NCBI GenBank assembly: GCA_013398615.1
Contig: VZSR01001685.1
Coordinates: 33,039,077 to 33,103,076, forward strand
Reading direction: 5' to 3'
Length of the DNA: 64,000 nt
Origin: Brachypodius melanocephalos
Lineage: Eukaryota > Chordata > Aves > Passeriformes > Pycnonotidae
Under the pieces are notes generated by a model, which was given only the letters and a program-made list of their open reading frames with translations, was not told where the DNA came from and did not search any database. Shown in pieces: positions 1 through 10,600 of the stretch. The position numbers and the translations under genes were made by a program. The first letter of the stretch is position 1. Each line of letters starts with the position of its first letter.

Positions 1-1399
1 ATCTTTCAGTGCATATAAACTTACTCTGCAGAATTCAAATTCATAGAAAACACAACCAACCAAAAACCAGTAAGAAAGATACTGCCTTTACTCCCAATTT
101 TATGAAGACAGTATTTATCTCTTTCCATATTACCTTTCGCTAAAGTACGTTCTTAAGGAAAGACGTACGGAAAAATCCTGGTCATTCAATGTCATGCAGT
201 AATAAACTGGTACTCAGATGCTTGTATCTGAAATGGAAGGCATAGTCCTGTCCATAAAAGCCACATCTTTGCATGAAACTCAATATAAGATTTAAAACTA
301 AATACATAAGGAATTTTACCACTGCTAACAGGCATCTCTGCTTTAGTAATCTGATTTGAAGTAATCTTTCAAAACCTGGATGTCTGAAGAGCTCCCACAC
401 TTGCATTGAAAAAGTATTTTCTATATTGTTTTTGCAGATACAACATACTATTTTAAGCACAATAAGAAATCAGTTGTAGAACATTGTGGTAATCTCTTCT
501 TAGCTACATAAATCAAATTCAAAGAATTCCCTAGATTGTTGATGGACCTCTTGGGGTCTCTACTTGTGCTCATCTACTCCTGGCTCAACCAGGTTTAGCT
601 AGAAAACTACACATAAGTTATATCTGAAGTAGATTTGCATCTTTCCAACTTTGACAATGACAGAAAAGAAGTCCTAGAGGGTAAATTGTATTAATGCATG
701 ATGAAAGACAAACATGTCAACAAAAAAGCTGGCCAAATTTTCCTTTGGGTGAGCAGACAAGCTATTTTCTGAGCAATGGTTCGTCCTCAGCCCATTTTGT
801 ACCAAGTAGTGAAGTGATTCAGCCAAGGATGACACATCAAACAGCACTACCTAACAAATAGTTCAATTTTCCCCAGATTTGTAGAATTTTGTGTATCTCT
901 TAAACAGCACTTTATATAGCTTTCCACTATTTAAGCCACATATCAGTAGCAAATGCTGCATTAAAATTCAATGTATCTTCAATAGCAGGTACCCTTCCAT
1001 TCTGATTAGCTCTTTAGGAATGAGCCTGGGCCTCAACAGGAAGGAACTCAAAACCTATGACACGCAATTGAATTACTGAGTGTGAAGGTGTGTGCTGTAT
1101 AAACAGCCCAATTACACCATGAGCTCTTTCAGAGGGGGTTTCTGATCCTACTATGATCTGTCCTTGTAACTGTGTGGGCTGAAGGAAGGTGGAGCGGCTT
1201 GAGAGTGGCATGAACAGCGTGGCAGAGAATCCCCTGCCAACACTTCACATTTAGAAGTTTTTGCAGCTCACATATTCTCACATAGTTCTGTCCAGGATTT
1301 TCTGAGCACAAGCATGACCAGTGCACTCTGCAGAGAACACAAAGGAGTCCAATGTACCCGGACCACATCACGCCTGTAAGGCAAACATAGCCAGCTCAA
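1..1399. other. Unannotated AT-rich DNA left of the CpG island
   Basis: I see no coding exon, RNA gene or recognisable repeat. Open frames here are under about 100 codons and overlap on both strands without domain-like sequence. If the CpG island fires on the minus strand, this would be the start of that gene's first intron or its exon 1 flank, but nothing in the sequence proves it. Confidence 0.5.
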
Positions 1400-1877
1400 C
1401 GCTCCGGGCTGGATCAGATTTACTGCACACCCACAGCCAGCCGAACACATCCAGCAGCACTACACTACGCGTGGGGGGCCAGCACATACAGAGCACCCGA
1501 TTGTCCAGCTCTAGACACCCTAACACCTCACACATGACGGGTTTTCACACACACACCAAACCAGACTGCACGGGCCGGCAGCATGTGAGCAGTCGTGCTC
1601 ACGAAGGAAAACCGTGAGCTATCCTCGTACGCATGCACCAGAGGTTTCGGCCAGTTCGGCCCCGCTGGCGTGCCCGGGCCAGGCCTCGAAGACGGCACCG
1701 CCGAGGAGACCCCTGGTGAAGGGTTTATTTCCCTCCAATTTGGCGGTCTGGTGACGGTCGAACTTCTCCGAGCATGGAAAAGCAGCCGTGGCAGACGAGA
1801 GGTCCCCGTACGATAAAACAGAACACCAACCGCGACCGCAGAACAGCGCAGCACGACAGCGCTTCCCGCCCACGCCC

Positions 1878-1888
1878 AAAATGGCGGC
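1878..1888 (+). promoter_or_regulatory. YY1-type element in the CpG island
   Basis: AAAATGGCGGC matches the core YY1 site. In vertebrate CpG-island promoters such sites usually lie just downstream of the transcription start and in the sense orientation. Read that way, a plus-strand start would lie slightly upstream of 1878. The ATG in the motif opens a frame that ends at 2237, but that protein is low-complexity Arg/Pro/Ala sequence typical of CpG-island noise, so I do not call it a CDS. The motif is seen directly; its use is inferred. Confidence 0.55.
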
Positions 1889-1970
1889 AGCACTGCCGAC
1901 CCTCTCCCACCACAGCCGCTCCAACCCGCGGTCCGGGGGCGGGGCCGCCAGGACTGACAGCGAGCTCCGG

Positions 1971-2080
1971 CCAATCGCGAAGCCGCGCGCTTCCCGTCGG
2001 CCAATGGCAGGGCGGGTCCGCGGCGGTCAGCGGGCCGGCCGCGCGCCGCCGGCGCGAGCCCTCCCTGCCCGCGGGCCAAT
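1971..2080. promoter_or_regulatory. Cluster of three CCAAT boxes (NF-Y type)
   Basis: CCAAT occurs at 1971-1975, 2001-2005 and 2076-2080, in the contexts GGCCAATCGCG, GGCCAATGGCAG and GGCCAATGGCGG. All three are on the plus strand, 30 and 75 bp apart. Repeated NF-Y sites usually lie 60-150 bp upstream of a start site. That fits a plus-strand start near 2130-2200, or a minus-strand start near 1850-1900 because the box works in both directions. The GGCCAATGG context repeated twice argues against chance. Confidence 0.6.
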
Positions 2081-2520
2081 GGCGGGGCCCCCGCGGCGCG
2101 TGAGGGGCGGGGGCCGCGCAGAGCTCGCTCGGACCCGGCGGCCGCGGCCGCTCGCCCACCCCGGGACGCGGCGCGGTACCTCGGGCCGAGCGGCTGAGCT
2201 CCGCCTCCTCCCTCGCCAGAGCGACTTCCTGTGCTAGCAGGGCTCCCGCCACCTCCTGCCCGAGTGCCCCGCCTCCCGGTCCCGCCCGCTGTGTCCCAGC
2301 CCCACGGCAGCTGCCGTGGGGAGGGGGGTCTCGCTCGTCTGTTGTGATCGAGTGAGTTGCAGGGTTTTCCAGGGAATCTGCTTTGGGGCAGGCTGAAAAC
2401 TCCGCCACGGAATGTTTCAACATACCCCACTCACCGCTCACTTTTTACCGCTGTATTTCTTGAGTGTGCCAGAAATAATGTTCGGACTGGTAGAGCGAAA
2501 AGCAATTAGCTTTCACACTG

Positions 2521-2578
2521 TAGAATCACAGGATGGTTTAGGTTGGAAGGGACCGTAAAAATCATCTTGTTCCAGCAC
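2521..2578 (-). mobile_element. CR1 LINE, 3' end fragment
   Basis: The block begins with AGAATCACAGGATGG and continues with a GGTTGGAAGGGACC-type motif and an ATCATCTTGTTCCA-like stretch. This is the reverse complement of the CR1 3' end, so the element is on the minus strand. Only about 60 bp of the 3' end can be recognised, typical of the severe 5' truncation of CR1. It lies immediately right of the CpG island. It has several differences from the usual CR1 end, so it is an old copy. Confidence 0.8.
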
Positions 2579-5500
2579 CTCATCATCCTCACTCATCACA
2601 AGCCAAGTGAGAACTTAACATTCAAAGTCCTAGGAACAAAACACATGGAAAATTATGAACTCCCAACAGGTAATTCTTTGGCTGCCTTGAGATGGTGCCG
2701 GGCCTTCAGCACTTTTTACTTCTGTGCAAGAAGCAAGCCACTGACTCTCAGAACAGTTTACTGGTTAATATTGCAAGTGCATGCCTTGGTTCCTGCAAAA
2801 TGGCACTTGATAACCAAGTGTAGCAGTCCCCTGTAAGGAAAGATACACCAAAAAAGAAATATTTGCATTTGTTTACCTCTGCAGCTTTACAAGTGAAAGC
2901 CGTACCCAGCCGAACTTTCCCCTTTCTAGATGACATGCATACAGAGTGGAGAATGAGCCTGCAGGAAAGTTGATTACTCAGAATTTGTGTCTGGCATGCA
3001 TACCAAACCAGTTCTCTCCAGTCATTTCTACAGCAAGATTAATAGATGCTGTACATGATACAGCTTTCTTAGAAGGATAGCCTGTCCTGATTTTGAGAGA
3101 TGAGACAAAATGCTTTTTTTTTACCCTTTTGTCCAGAAATCTCAGGCTAAGGGTATTTAGCTGCTTTGAATGTGGTAAGTCATTGGACACAACCCCAAGT
3201 TTTCTTTCCAAGAAATCTTGTGCTCCTCTGGAGCTGGAGTTGTCACAACCATCTTGGGCATCTTCTCTGATTTTTCTAACTTCTATGTTCAGAATTTTCA
3301 ACAATAATTTTATTTCATCCATACTCTTGGTGGTAGGGCAGAAACCATATACATGTAAAATATTTTAATACTTCATTTCATTTCCTTGATTGTTTTAATA
3401 TGATTCACTTAAACCTAAGTCATTATTATGCTCATGGGTATTTGAATATAGTATTGTGTAAAAAACAGCAATCACATTCAAATAGACATTACATGTAATT
3501 TTTGACTGTAGAATCACAACCAAAAAAATTACATGAAGAAGTACCAGGATCAGTGTTCTTGGCTACATTATTTTGTATTATGTGAACCACTGCTGAGGAC
3601 TTTGTCCATATGAGCCCTAGTAGCAAAATACATCTGGTTCTAGTTCAGTTTCACCTAATTTGACCTAATTACAATATTCATTTCACTACTTAGTTGTTCT
3701 TCTAAGTAATAAATCGGTGTATGCCCAGCAGCCTCAATACTTAATCTGTAAAGAAGCCATAAGGAATTATGACTTCATGAAAAAGAGCTCTATAAGCACT
3801 GAGATGTCTTCACCGTTTTAGTTTCACTCTTTCATGTCTTCATTCTTAATCCGCATTTTATGGGAAAATTGTTTGTTTCCCACTGCAATTTTTTTCTTCA
3901 AGAAGGGCTTCACACTGGTTAGAATGGAATGGTCAGAAGGGCAGTTGACTTTTGGACAATGCAGTGCTACTGACAAGATTGCTGTGTTTTGTGGATTAGA
4001 GGCAGCCTGGGTATATATGTGTTCTAGGATATTTTTAATCTGTTTCTTACAGGTAGTAGTAGAAGAGAACATTACTATTACGTGACTGTAACTAAAATGT
4101 ATGTCATTCAGAGAGGGATTTTTGTTGATCTTGCCACGCCCATCAATTTGCTGTCATATCCCTGGATTAGATTAGTGTAAAACTCTTAAGTGTATTTTTA
4201 AATTACATAGTTTTATTTCACAATTTTTTAAAAGGAAATGTATCAGACATTGTTTTCAGTGACTGTCTTTTCCTAGTTTTCCTCCTGCTTTCATTCTTTC
4301 ACAAGATCTTCATCTTCTTCTGACAATTTGACAAGAATCTGTCCCTTTTTGTTCTCATCATATGCAATGATTTTTAAGTTTATGATTTATGAAACTCTTT
4401 TGAACATAAGTGTAGTTAAGCCCATTGAAAATAGGTTTCCTTTTTTATTTATGTTTTGCAAAGCTCTGAGAAGCTGTTCCTGAGCTTTTAGAGTTTAGTT
4501 AGTTTAGGTAAAAGGTTAGGACATGATGCTCAACATCTTTGTTCTAAGTTGACAACAGAGATTAAGTTAACATACAGAAAACTATCTCCCCAAGGTGCAA
4601 CAACTTGTCTACTGTCTAAGCTGATGTTTCCTAATGTACATCTAAACATCAAGTTAAGCTAAAGATGGAAAAAAATGTTCTTAATTATTTTTCTTCTATT
4701 AATTTTGCTATCACCAAGTAAGAGTTTTGTCCCATCACTTATCGTGAACCATAGCTAGTATTGCCAATGAAACAGCTATTTGACTGGGGCTACTATTCAG
4801 GATAACATTGAAACTTTCAAGTAATGCCTGACTTCAGAACTTCTAAAAGGTATAGTATTCCCCATCTAATAAAGCTAAAACTCTCTTGATGCTCCTGTCG
4901 CTTCCTAACAATGTAATTTCCGGTGGCTTTGACAGATACAGTCTTGATCTCCTCATATCCAACCAGAACTGCTACTGAAAGAAATAATCAGCTTTGCTCA
5001 TCCCTTTGTCCATGTAATTCCTCACTTTGCATCTCTCCAGTGTCTCCCTGTGCTGGCTCTGTACATACTTTGCCTTCATTTTCAAATCCTTTCTTCCTAT
5101 CCTGTGTTGTTTTCACTTAACTTTTATATATCATTTCTCACCTCTGCCTAATAAAGAATTCCGATTCCATCACTTTTTGTTTTTTTACAAGCCCTGTTTT
5201 GTTTTCTCCGCATGTTGCTGGTTCTCTCAAATCCATCCAAAAGAGAGCTACCGTAACTTCATGCTGCTGGTGTGCTGTGCCTGCTCCTGTCATGCTTTTC
5301 CTGTACTTAGTATTTTTTTCTTATTAGTTAATGTCTGGTCTTACTTTTCAGTTCCAATTTCTTCAGCGCAGATACCTTCCTCTAGCTGTATGTTAGGTTA
5401 GTGGTTGACACTGCTATCCCTAAAATCAGCCATTCCTGAAATCCCTACAGCATAGCCCCAGACAACTGTCCTTACCCATGCTTCCTGCAGGGAAAGGGGG

Positions 5501-6366
5501 GTTGTGGAGCTCATCCTCTCTCCTTCCAGCCTTCCAGCTGAAAATCTCAACATGATGTCAGTCATGATAGATGGTGCATTTTGTGACACAGGCAGCCTGC
5601 CATTAGGACAAACCCATTTCACTGAACCATCTGATGGTAATGACTTTCAGTGACAGACTGACCTAGGCTGGCTCAAGTCAGCATGCTGGAGGTGAAAGGC
5701 TTCATATTCCATTACCAGGACTCTGAGCCATCAAGTCTGCTCCATCCTACCCCTACTTAATCTGTATTGATAGACTTGGTAGCATTTTCCTAACTGCAGT
5801 CATCCATACAGATGTCTGCCGTTGTTTTGTTGATGTGGTCAATCAATACTACATTAAATGTTAGCTTCAGTTTACCCTTAATTGTCTAAAGTAAATGTGA
5901 TATTTTCATTATTTATACAACTATGCCATTAAATTATGAATTCCAGATTAAAAGAATAAAAGACTTGTTTACATTATTATTATTGCTCTGGCATCAACTT
6001 TTGGATTTCTGTGTAAAGAAATTAATCTCCTATCGGAGGGGGAAATGGGGACTGACAAGCTCTAGCTCCTGTTGCCTCTGGGACGTAATTATGCTTGCAA
6101 ATATAAAACAAAAAAAAAATCATAAGCTTAACACACTAGACACTCTTGAAAGTTTCATCTCAGCATGAGGACATGTTTTAATTATTATTTTTGTCTGCAT
6201 TGTTCAGATCGACAGTGCACCAACTAGAGTAAGTGCTTATCCTAGTTAATTCTTCATGAGACTTATGTCATTGGAAGATGCATTTAACTTATTTCCTTTT
6301 GCTTTCTTTAAGCTGGCATGGACTAAGTGGTTATCTATAAACGTTCCACAAAGGTCTTACTACTTT
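2579..6366. other. Unannotated AT-rich stretch
   Basis: Nothing here reads as an exon, RNA gene or clear repeat. There are short T runs (about 3113-3122) and a T-rich segment at about 5090-5340 that produces a long hydrophobic open frame by composition alone. If the CpG island drives a plus-strand gene, this is the beginning of a long intron. Confidence 0.5.
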
Positions 6367-6428
6367 AGGGCCAGATCCAAAGCCTGTTGAGTCAATAGGA
6401 AGCATCTAAGGTCTTTGGAACAGGCCCT
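6367..6428. mobile_element. Ancient MITE-like palindromic repeat
   Basis: The two ends form an inverted repeat: AGGGCCAGATCCAAAG at 6367-6382 against CTTTGGAACAGGCCCT at 6413-6428, pairing at 14 of 16 positions. The middle carries a TTGAGTCAAT core. From memory, this resembles an old palindromic element common in sauropsid genomes, with GGGCC-type ends around CCATTGAAGTCAATGG-like sequence, probably a non-autonomous DNA transposon. TA dinucleotides sit next to both ends, which could be the target duplication. The palindrome is seen directly; the family link is from memory, and I cannot give a family name. Confidence 0.55.
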
Positions 6429-6602
6429 ATTACAAGACAGAAGTAAGTGGTAATTTGTTTGGGGACCTTGAAGAATAAAAAAGGAAAAAACTCCTTATTT
6501 ATGTTGTACAATATTAACAGATTTCCTATATGATAGATGTTTTCCATTCTTATGAAGCAAACTTGGACACTTAGAGATCCCCACTTACCTCAAAGATATT
6601 TT

Positions 6603-6645
6603 TATATATATATATATATATATTTTTATATATATATATATATAC
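6603..6645. repeat. (TA)n microsatellite
   Basis: Two runs of alternating T and A are separated by a short T run in the middle. It is a plain dinucleotide repeat, likely polymorphic in length, with no sign of a gene nearby. Confidence 0.95.
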
Positions 6646-7514
6646 ATCCCCACACATCTATATTGTATGTCCTGATTCCAACTGAAGATCAATAGCATTA
6701 TAACAAAATCTTTTTCCACTAAAACTTCTGCTTGCAAATATTATTCTACATATTCTACATAAATATAGTTGTTATACCTAAACTACTATCATCTCTGTTA
6801 TGAAAGAAGATTTTCTTATTTACTGATTTGATTAGATAATTACAACGATGTATTCCATATTGGGGGAAATAGAATGTTTTGAAAATTACCTTAACACTAG
6901 TTTGGTCCATTTTATTTAAAAAAGCTAACCTGCTAAGCATCAGCATTATAGTTACAGGATCAAACAAAAAGCTCAGCTTCGAATAATTAATGTGGGTTTT
7001 GCAATGACAAAATGAACCTAAGAAATGCTCTGCCTCCAAATATTAGTGTGGTCATCTAGGAAACAAAAACCTATTTACAATTTTATAAATTATTTGTGAT
7101 ATAATTTTGGATCCCTACTGTCCAAATTGCATGATAGTGCCCCAAATTACTGATAGGCTGATACAGTTCTCCTCAGTTTCCCAGAGAAATTTCCTCCAAT
7201 TTGTATGAATAATAAAGTATTCTATTAAGTCTGAACTTGAATTTAATTTTCTCCCAGCCCAGATGTGTGCCTTAAGTATGCACCATCCCCCTTTCTAAAC
7301 CACTGTCCCAGTAGCTAATAGGGAGTTGAACACATCAGTAGGATAGAGAGCTTTTTGTCCTACACCAGTTAGCCAGCAGCAGAATCCTTAGGACCCTCTC
7401 CTAGCAAGGGTAGTACCTGAAATCTTGTCTTTGTTTCTAATGGAGCAGAAAGAGGGGACATGCTCCAACCTTTCATTTCTCCAGCCTTTTCCCCTGGTCT
7501 CTGGGACCTGTGAG
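6646..7514. other. Unannotated stretch
   Basis: This is AT-rich sequence that becomes less AT-rich after about 7250. The part from about 7380 to 7514 may belong to the CR1 piece that follows, but I could not match it. No exon or RNA gene is seen. Confidence 0.4.
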
Positions 7515-7690
7515 TGTGAAGGCTCCTTTTGCTAGTAAAGACTGAGGCAAAGGTATCCCTTCAGTACCTCAGCCTTCAACATGTCCTGTGTAACCAGGAC
7601 CCCTATCTCACTGAGCAATGAGATCACTTTTTCCCTCTCTTCCTTTTGTCACTTAAACGTACTTGCATGCTTTATTCAGGATGTACTTTG
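7515..7690 (-). mobile_element. CR1 LINE, internal ORF2 fragment
   Basis: On the minus strand, the part around 7535-7580 reads as a decayed version of the CR1 ORF2 segment between the endonuclease and the reverse transcriptase. The visible residues KAEVL and a following degenerate stretch fit the family pattern, whose usual form is close to KAEVLNAFFASVF. On the plus strand the equivalent block is AAGACTGAGGCAAAGG. Stops and substitutions show it is dead. Unlike the other copies here it is not a 3' end, so it may be part of a longer, very old insertion whose edges are no longer readable. Confidence 0.55.
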
Positions 7691-10600
7691 ACACTGAGGT
7701 CATGGCACATGCCCTCCCAACCCTCTAGAACAGGGTGACCACGTGCCAGCAACCTGTCAGTAATCATCCCTAGTGGGTGATGACTGGCCCTTCAGGAAGC
7801 TTGAACCACATTTGGGAATAGTTTGGCAGAGAGCTGGTCGGCCCAACACTGTGTAGGTAACTTTGTAGCTATTTAGTAGCAGAGGTGATCAAATGCAAGT
7901 GCCCAGGATCAGCCTTTGATAGAGTTCATTTTACTTTTTTTCTCTGTGGTACCAGTCAGGAAAGAAATCCTGAAGTCACTGTAGGTGATTATCTGAAAAC
8001 TTCAGCTCAGAGCCTGGCACAGATTAAAAAATCAAAAATAGAATTTAAAAAAAATCTAAATAGAATAATCATAGTTGGTCAGAAAGGAACAGAGTACAGA
8101 ACAAAACAGAAGTCCTTATTGTACCACAGTCTGTATCACTATATCTTATCATTCTGTCTCAAGAAAGACACCTAAAACCTAACAACATTACAGAGATGGG
8201 TAGCAAGAATGATCAGATGTGGCTATTGTAAAAGAGATTAAACAGATGAACACTCCTCATCCTGGAAAAAAAGATAACATGAGAAAGTAATTGCTTGCCG
8301 AGTATGTAAATAAGGAGCAATTGTTTGCTGCTTTCCAAAACTAAATAAAGAGGACAGCAAGTGAAAAAAACACAACCGAGGCAGCAGGTTAAAAACAGAA
8401 GTCTTTGCTGGACTGTGGACCTGCTTTCTTGCTTTGCCTTCTCTGGGGTGATCAGTGGACCCAGTTATCTCCCACTCTCTGCCCATCATGACAGATGCCG
8501 TGGGTTTGGGTCCTGCTGGTGAGGCCAATTCCTGCCCTGTAGCTGCCTCCAGCTCCTGGCCAATGTGCCTTGTAGATGACCCCTGCTTTTGTTCCTTTCT
8601 GACAGTAAAATTTTAATGTATCCAGAAATTCCATACCTCAGTGTATGTTAAAACTCTGTTTATGTACAGATTTGCATCTTGAGTGGATAAATGTGGCATT
8701 TATCTCTTTTTCACAAAAGATTTTATTTTAAGGTTACTGCCATCAGACTAGTATTTATATTATAGTTAGTGGTTAAGGCTACTTGGAAATATTTCTTCTC
8801 ACCTAATGTTTGTTTAATGTGAGCACTGTTGAATTTTTAATTAATAAATTTTATGGACAGTTGACAAAATTACTCAATTAAATGATTACATGATACAGAC
8901 CAAAGTAAGTGAGGCTTCTACAGAGGTTGGATGTGTGTTTCAGAGAAGGTTTAGTTTGTCACAGACAGTACAATGCTGTCTGCATTCCCCAGATTCACAG
9001 TTTACAGTCAGAAGTGAATTTGATCAGATCTGTCTGTATATGTTGTGCTAGGAAAACTTGTCAGCTCACTGTTGTGCTGAGTTTTGCTGAGCACGGAGAC
9101 ACAAGTCTGAACAAAATGTCTTGTATGCTCTCTGAAGGAGCTGTGGAAATCCAGAGATGGAAATTAAACCATTTTCTGCTGTGATTTGTTCCTATGGTTA
9201 ATCTCATTTGTAATTAAGATCAAAAAAACCCAATAAATAATGGCAAAAAGAAGCTGTTCCTAATATTTCATCTGAATCTGTTTGATTCCCTCTGTCAGCT
9301 ATTGGCTCTTCTTCTGTCTTTATCTGTCAGAGAAGTTTTCAGCATCTTTTCACTGGGAAGGTGCTTATATACTGTAGTCAGACCACAGACTAACCATACT
9401 TTTAATAAACTGAGATTTGGGAAGTTTTGCTAGGATTTCCTACTAGTAGGCATTTCCTTCAGCTCTCACATAATTTTTACAGCTGTCTGCTGCGGTCTGC
9501 CTAATTTATCAAAATGCTTTCCAAAGTACAGATGATAGAAATGCATGACTGATTCCAAAACTGATCCCATCAGTGACAAAGTCAGAATTAAAGAATGTCG
9601 TTAAGCCTGGAAGTTACTGTATTACATGATTTTATATCCAACAATTAAGCATGTACTTTGTCAAAGCTTTGTTTTGGCAAACCACATTGAATCATTTGGA
9701 AGCAGTGACCATAATAGTTTCAAAACATTAGTTTTCAAAATAAAGCTTTTCACCTTTCTGAGTATCACTTTTAATTCTTTGACTTTATTTAAAAATGGTT
9801 TAATGATTCCAGACCAGCAGTGGAGATTCTTATCACTCTTTTAATCCCATCCTCAATGTTATTTGCCATTATTTGTTATTTTAAACAACATTTTTGTTCT
9901 CATATTTTTATCAAAAATGGGTTTATATTCCTAAATGGAGCTTTGGCAAACACCTTAAAGCATCTGTGGCTCACTGATTCCTAGAAAAACCTTATTATAG
10001 TGTATCATCAATAATAGCTATTTTTTTGGGCGCACTGTCTATTTCTTAGTATCTTTAATGTGTCCTCTATTGATTTGTCACTAGGAAAGTCACCCTTCAC
10101 AATTTCTTCACACAAACACAAGTGGACTGACAAAATTCTGTGATAAGTTTAATAAAAAATAACAGTTAGAAAGCAGGTCTTTAGCTTGACAGCCTCTGCC
10201 TACTTATGGCTTGTACTGTGACTACAGGCCCCTGAAGTGTGAGAACAGCTTCAGAAGTGTCCCCTTGACCATGTTTGCTGCTGGTCCTTTTCCGCTGTTG
10301 GGAGGGATGACAGCAGAAGCTGTGGCAAGTACTCTGCAGCCACACAGGCACCAGCTCACTCACTGTGTGTCTGGCATGCTGTTCCTGGCAAGGCTGCCCA
10401 TCCCAACACCTTTTCCCTTTGGTAATGATTGACACAAGACAGAAGGATCCTTCCTAGAAAGATCCTGGCATCACCTGTGAGGGAAAACAGATGGGATTTT
10501 TACACAGCCTGAATTCAAGAATGCTTTTTCTGTCAGCACTTCAAACCACTAAAATAAGTACAGACATAGCCCATGTTTCCTGGCTGGCCATGAGTCCTAA

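Larger units (their letters stand above)
1400..2490. promoter_or_regulatory. CpG island, probable TATA-less (possibly bidirectional) promoter
   Basis: This block is far richer in G+C and CpG than anything else in the window. CpGs start to cluster near 1400, are densest at about 1560-2350 and thin out by 2490. It carries GC boxes (about 1934-1946, 2009-2015, 2103-2112 and 2267-2276), three CCAAT boxes (1971, 2001, 2076), another CCAAT at 1735, an ETS-like ACTTCCTG at 2224 and a YY1-type AAAATGGCGGC at 1878. I see no TATA box. In vertebrates this combination marks housekeeping-type promoters. The CCAAT boxes lie between possible start regions: a minus-strand start near 1850-1900 and a plus-strand start near 2130-2200, so divergent transcription is possible. 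A GTGAGT at 2352-2357 could be a plus-strand first-exon donor, although the preceding base is A rather than G. The gene is unknown because no coding exon can be linked to it. The island call is firm; the start sites and direction are inference. Confidence 0.88.

Noticed and set aside
1528..2441. Open frames of 300 and 238 codons on the minus strand and 149 codons on the plus strand in the CpG island
   Set aside because: They are Arg/Pro/Gly/Ala-rich, overlap on both strands and show no domain. CpG-island sequence is poor in stop codons, so long frames are expected.
4291..4383. Minus-strand 30-codon run ending in an acidic LSEEDEDLVKE stretch and a stop, resembling a protein C-terminus
   Set aside because: It is preceded by an in-frame stop, has no splice acceptor, and its residues are what AT- and GA-rich DNA tends to encode. 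I recognised no parent protein. A protein search would settle it.
5027..5401. 124-codon hydrophobic frame resembling membrane segments
   Set aside because: The stretch is T-rich, so Phe, Leu, Ser and Cys are expected. There is no start context, homology or splice sites.
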